Shown here: positions 59,211 through 64,000 of the stretch, piece by piece
How the letters are laid out: every line of letters starts with the position of its first letter
How positions within the stretch are numbered: position 1 is the first letter of the stretch
Assembly: GCA_030063045.1 (NCBI GenBank)
Contig: JAQSEB010000098.1
Location: forward strand, 992,001-1,056,000
Source: Pratylenchus scribneri
Taxonomy: Eukaryota > Nematoda > Chromadorea > Rhabditida > Pratylenchidae
Reading direction: 5' to 3'
Length of the DNA: 64,000 nucleotides
Notes under the pieces: generated by a model
The model's input: the letters and a program-made list of their open reading frames with translations, nothing else
What the model was told of the DNA's origin: nothing
The model's database searches: none
Translations under genes and position numbers: made by a program

Positions 59211-59833
59211 TTTTATTTATTTATTTGGTTTTGAGCAGCCAATATAAACTTGTTTTTATTTGTTTCTCTTTCACAAATTTACGTGAAATGAAGGGGAGGG
59301 GAACTGTTCGGACAAAATAGCCCAAAGGAAATTTTTAAATTAATTTGGCGAATCAGCTGGCAACTAATTTATAAGAAGGAAAAGAAGATTTAGCTGGCCT
59401 TTGAAATTTTGTGGCCAAACAAACAAAAAATTTGAGAAAAAGGCTGGCAGGAAAATAAGCTCCAGGCCTGGGCAGATGAGTCAGGCAAAACGCAAAAACC
59501 TCCACTTGAGCGCATTCCTTCACATTTGTGGCCACCGACGGGGAAAAAGAATATTGACAACGTGAATAATAAGGAAAAAAGAGGCAACCAACATCGAAAA
59601 GTCGACATAGGCCAATTTGCGCCTTTTTTACATTGCAATTCATCCATTTGGCCAAAGGCACAAAAGGGCCACTTCATCTGTCTCATTTTTCGAATTTCTT
59701 CCATCCAAACATTCCATTTCCAACATATTTTCATCGCCCTACAACTTAAACGGGAAAAGTTCCTCCATTAAATTATCATTGTTGTTATTCATCGCCGGGG
59801 GTTCCTCCTCAAATCAACACATTCCGAACAAAA
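59211..59833. other. Divergent promoter region between Hikeshi and PDZD8-like genes
   Basis: Short open frames occur on both strands without support. A plausible acceptor precedes the downstream start. It must contain both 5' ends. Confidence 0.5.
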
Positions 59834-62800
59834 ATGATCCTTTTGTTCATTGCCGGTTTCCTCTCCGGTGCCCTTTGTCTCCTCATTGTTGGCATCCTTT
59901 TCTTCCTAAATGCTTTTGGCAAACGCCAAATTCCCGACCAATATTCCGCCCAAATTTCGACAAACAAAACACGGATTCCATCGGTAAATGCCCACAAATT
60001 AATTTGCCCAATTTTACTCCGAATAAAAAGGAATTGAAAGCATTTTTGCGCTCTGCTTCCGATGGAAATGGCTCAGAATGGGAATCATGTTCCTCACTCA
60101 CTTTATTGCTCCATTTTCTGTTCCAAGAGCACAAAGATACTCGACAATTTCGAAGGTCGGTATTCCTTTTGAAATGAACATATTCATTCATTCAAAAAAA
60201 GGTGGATGTATAAAAAATTGCAATTGGAATTGAATGATGTGACGGCCAGGAGTTCGGCTGCAGGCCGAATAATCCAGGTTGAATAATCAAATTGAGGGAA
60301 TATTCACATCCATTGATGAATTAGGGCATCCAAATCCGGGATTTGGAGGCCGGCACAAATTCGCCAATGGTTCGAAAAGTTCGGGTTGAGGGTTTCGGAT
60401 TGGCCGAGGATGATCCGGATTTGTTTGAGGAATTGGTTTTACTTTTGGATTTGGACTATCATGGCGGATTTCAAATGTCCGTCGATGCGCTGATGGCTTT
60501 TGGCAAATTTGCGCAACTTTCGGTCAAAGTGAGATCCCCTTTTCCCTCATTTTTGGTCCATTCTCGCAAATTTAGTTGGTGAATTTGTGTGGCCGTGCCA
60601 GATTGACCATTCGCCGTCAGCCTTTTGCCCATTGGAGTTTTTCATTTGTGGATAATCCTCAAATGGAGTTGAAAATTGAGTCCCAGGTTTCCAATTCCCC
60701 AACCAATTTAAAAAAAATCATTTCCCAGTTCCAAGGGCGCAATCTTCGTCACCTAATTCCGTTGATTGGTTCCGCTTTCCGAAAAGTACTCCAATTAAAA
60801 CATGTTTGGCCCAATTATAAATTGCGTTTTCGTCCATTCTTCCAAAATCCACTTTTCAATCCGTCGCCCAATTTGGCCTCACTTGAACACATTGAATTGG
60901 CAGGGACTGGCCTGGAGGTGACCGTTCTATCGGCCACAAGGCTGAACATATTCCCGGGGAATGGAGCCCAAAAATTGTTTTGTAAAGTGATGCTGGGTGA
61001 GAATGGGAAAATGAATTGAATTAAAATAAATAATAATTAAAATAAAGAGAGACGGCCATATGGGGCAAATTTCCAACAAAGAAATGGCGAAGGAAATGCA
61101 GTGCCAAGTTTTCGTGAGGCCTCTCACCTTTTGAGTGTCCTTTTGGCATTTTCGAGGAAAGGAGCCCAGGACAAATTGGGCCTCACTTTTGGCTCAAAAG
61201 TTTGGCTAAATTTTGTTCCTAAATTGAATAATTTTTTGAAGGATGGAAAGGAAGTTAGGGTGGAAAAGATTGAGGCCGGTTCAAATGCGGAAAAATGCGG
61301 ATTTCGAGTTGGAGATTGTTTGGTTGCGGTGAATAATATTCCGGTGAGGAATGAAAGACAAGCAAGTCGGCTATTGACGGGAACGGCTGGCGATTTGATG
61401 GTTTTGGTGGAAAGAAGGGAATTGGATGAAGCATTAGAAAAGGACGAAAATGGAACAAAAGGAGGTTGAATTTGGAAATATAAATTTAAAAAGAACATTT
61501 ATTAAAGAGCCAATTCCACTTTTGTTGTCCCCAATGGAGGATGATGAACAATTTCAACTCCTTGCCGAAAATCCACCAATGGAAATAAAGGCGAGGGATG
61601 AAACGGCCACAGAAATGATGGAAAATGAGAGGGAAGAAAATGGAGGTGGGAGGCAATATTAATTATTTATTAAATTATTATTTAATATTTGTAGCCTTGT
61701 CAAAGGAGGAGGAGGACACATCCGAATCAATGGAAATGAAACCTTTGCCAAAGGAGAGAAGGCCAAGTTCATTGATGGAAACACCGAAAAGGCCACAAAT
61801 TTTGGCAAATTCAAATTCAATTCCAACAAGAATAAATGGCATTTCAATATTGCCGGAAGGGAATTCATCGTCAATTATTGTCGTTGAACAGAAAAATAAG
61901 AAAAAGCGAAAAAAGTTGAGGAAAATTGTTCGAGGCGGTGGAGGTGGAAGTTTTCGGGCAGCTAGAATTGGAAAGAAAGAACGGAGAGGGGAAGGAATGA
62001 GAAGATCAAGATCAGAATCGAGTTTGGTGAGATTAAAAGTGCCGGAAGTGAGAATTCAAAGCAGCGAAGAGGATTTGACCGAAAAAAGCACAACAGAATG
62101 TTGTGAATTGCCAACAAAACAATTAGAATTGGAAGGGAATTCATTGAAGGAAATTGGAGGAAAGAATGGGGAAAATAAACAACAACATTCATCGAAAAGG
62201 GCAAAAATACATGTAATTATTATTTAATGGGGGAGTTGAAATATATTTGGCATAGGAAATGGTGCAAGCTGGAATGAATAAATGGGCAAATTTGACAACG
62301 ACACATCCGTGGAGGAGAAAACCACCAGAATTGGGAATTGAGGCAAATGATGATGGAAATGGGACAATATTAATGGGGGAAAATGGCATTGGATCACCAA
62401 CAAAAACAACAATTGCCGGAATGGACCATTTGGAGAAACCGACAAAGGAGAAGAAGAAAAAAGGAGGCAGAAATAAAAGGTATAAAAATTAAATGAATGA
62501 ATTCTTAAAATTTTAAGTAAATCCCCTTCTCCATCGATTGAATTGACATCCAAATTGAATGTTGAAATGGCACCGGATGCGAATAAAAAACGAACAAAAT
62601 CAGTGGCATTGGCCAAAAATGCGATTTGGGGTCAATCCTTGCATTTTGGCCTAAAAAAGGATTCAACAGCATATTTGAATGTTTTAATTTATGCGGAAGG
62701 AGAAGAAAATATTCTGCTTGGATATGTGAGTGAAGGGGGCACATCAATTAATTAATTAATTAATTATAATTTAGACAAGTATTTATGTGCCCAGAATTGT

Positions 62801-64000
62801 GGATGATTGCATGGCAAGTGGCCACCCAATTTAAATTATTCCAATTCATTTTCAATTCAGTTAACCCTCTCAAATTGCCATCGAGAACGTTTCCATTTGA
62901 AGGGGCCAAAAGAGAGTGAAAATTTGCTGTCCACTGATTTGGATGAATTAAGCAAACATAATGGATTCGACCCGCGACTTTGTTTTGGCGATATTGTTCT
63001 TGGGTTTCGCTTTTTTGCCGATGGATTGCCGGAAGAATTGTGCGAAAAAGATGACCAGGAGGCAGCTGAAATGGCACAACAACCCTCGACTAGCAATTCC
63101 GCCCAAACTCCGTCGTCCCCGGCAATTAATGGACATAAATGGATTGGATTGAATCCAAAACAAGGCAAACAACAATTTGCTAAAATATATTTGGTAATTT
63201 TTTAGTGGCCGGTTTGCATTTCACCTGTGCATTTTGTGGAGCAAAAATTTGGATAAAAGGAGGGACCCGTTGCGAACGATGCAATTTGGCATGCCATAAT
63301 AGTGTAAAATGCCAAGAAATGGCAAAATATCAGGAATGCCAGCCAAATAATGTGGCATTCACATACAATGATGATGGCCCATTTGAGGAATTGGACCCAA
63401 AAGAGTTGAATGGAATTGGCACAAAAATTGTGGAAAATGGAAAGGAAATGCCAAAAACAATGGAAAAGAGGAAATCCATGACGGAGGAACAAATTGATAA
63501 AAGTGGTGGTGGAGGAGGATGCCGGCGAAGGAGAATTGCCGAAAAAATTGCAGGAATTGGGGCATCGTGGAAAAATCGACGATCCAAAGTGGATTCGGCG
63601 GAAATTGAGGAGACAAAATCAACACAAGGATCCGGTGGGGAAAAAGAATATTAAAAATGAATGGTTTTGGATTCATTCAGAGTCACCAGAATCACCAATT
63701 TACCCAAAAAATGAACAAAGGGAACAACAGCATTTGATAGCCATATCGGTCCTTTCAATAATTCGACTTATTTTATTATATTTTTAGGAAGTTTTGGATC
63801 GGCAATTCCTAAATTCATTGGAAGGATTTCCGCCAGAATCAAAATTTGATGAACTCCGATTTGAACCTGGCAATGCCTATAATGCACAAGTAATTTGTGA
63901 AGCAAAAACAAAAGGCCAATTAATGTTCGAGGGAATTGGGCCGGTGGAAAGGAAGGCAAAAATCAATGAACAGGTTGGAATTGTGAATTCGATTTTATCA
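59834..64000 (+). CDS. PDZD8-like SMP lipid-transfer tether, 3' end beyond the window
   Basis: ER-anchored membrane-contact protein that moves lipids between ER and other organelles. Exon 1 encodes MILLFIAGFLSGALCLLIVG, the single N-terminal anchor. The SMP domain follows over several exons (SSLTLLLHFLFQEHKDTRQF, VRVEGFGLAEDDPDLFEELV, LVNLCGRARLTIRRQPFAHW, FVDNPQMELKIESQV). A C2-like segment (LEVTVLSATRLNIFP) comes next. The PDZ domain includes VRVEKIEAGSNAEKCGFRVG, DCLVAVNNIPVRNERQASRL. A long Ser/Lys/Glu-rich linker and a second C2-like block (KKDSTAYLNVLIYAEGE) follow, then a C1 zinc domain: GLHFTCAFCGAKIWIKGGTR, CERCNLACHNSVKCQEM. This order (TM, SMP, PDZ, C1) is that of PDZD8. The last exon is still open at 64000, so the coiled-coil end is missing. 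Confidence 0.88.

Overview
This 64 kb window is nuclear DNA from a nematode. It is AT-rich. Genes have many short introns, mostly 37-90 bp. Several families are typical of nematodes: two cuticle collagens, a serpentine chemoreceptor of the Sra superfamily, a beta-tubulin and a Pin1. At least seven introns start with GC rather than GT, and I confirmed each by protein-family alignment or consistent reading phase. Enrichment of GC-AG introns has been reported for potato cyst nematodes, so a tylenchid plant parasite (Globodera/Heterodera-like) is my best guess, but this is inference. Exon coordinates were built by hand from reading frames and splice motifs.

Layout. 1-920: 3' part of a dTDP-4-dehydrorhamnose 3,5-epimerase. 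2.8-5.2 kb: two small unknown genes around a 29-bp minisatellite. 5.6-7.4 kb: a multi-pass membrane protein and a BolA protein. 8.6-10.3 kb: a Pax gene with a paired domain and no homeodomain. 13.4-15.3 kb: an SLC22-like transporter. 15.9-19.7 kb: two head-to-head paralogues encoding secreted cysteine-rich proteins of unknown function. 19.9-20.6 kb: Pin1. 21.5-27.2 kb: two tandem secreted thrombospondin type-1 genes, the first with a ~1.5 kb 25-bp satellite in one intron. 27.9-28.9 kb: a small single-pass membrane protein. 30.8-32.7 kb: beta-tubulin with Tyr at codon 167. 33.5-35.7 kb: a second minisatellite and a ~1.35 kb foldback element. 35.8-37.5 kb: a chemoreceptor. 38.3-43.4 kb: two tandem cuticle collagens. 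45.1-47.0 kb: a peptide GPCR. 48.4-49.0 kb: an inverted array of the same minisatellite family. 49-55.8 kb: a gene-poor, pyrimidine-rich stretch. 55.8-58.1 kb: an IRF2BP-family regulator. 58.4-59.2 kb: Hikeshi. 59.8 kb to the end: a PDZD8-like lipid-transfer tether that runs off the window.

The genes do not form one pathway. The closest functional links are local duplications (secreted pair, TSP1 pair, collagen pair). The more unusual content is the secreted paralogue pair, the GC-AG introns, the minisatellite family shared between distant loci, and the foldback element.
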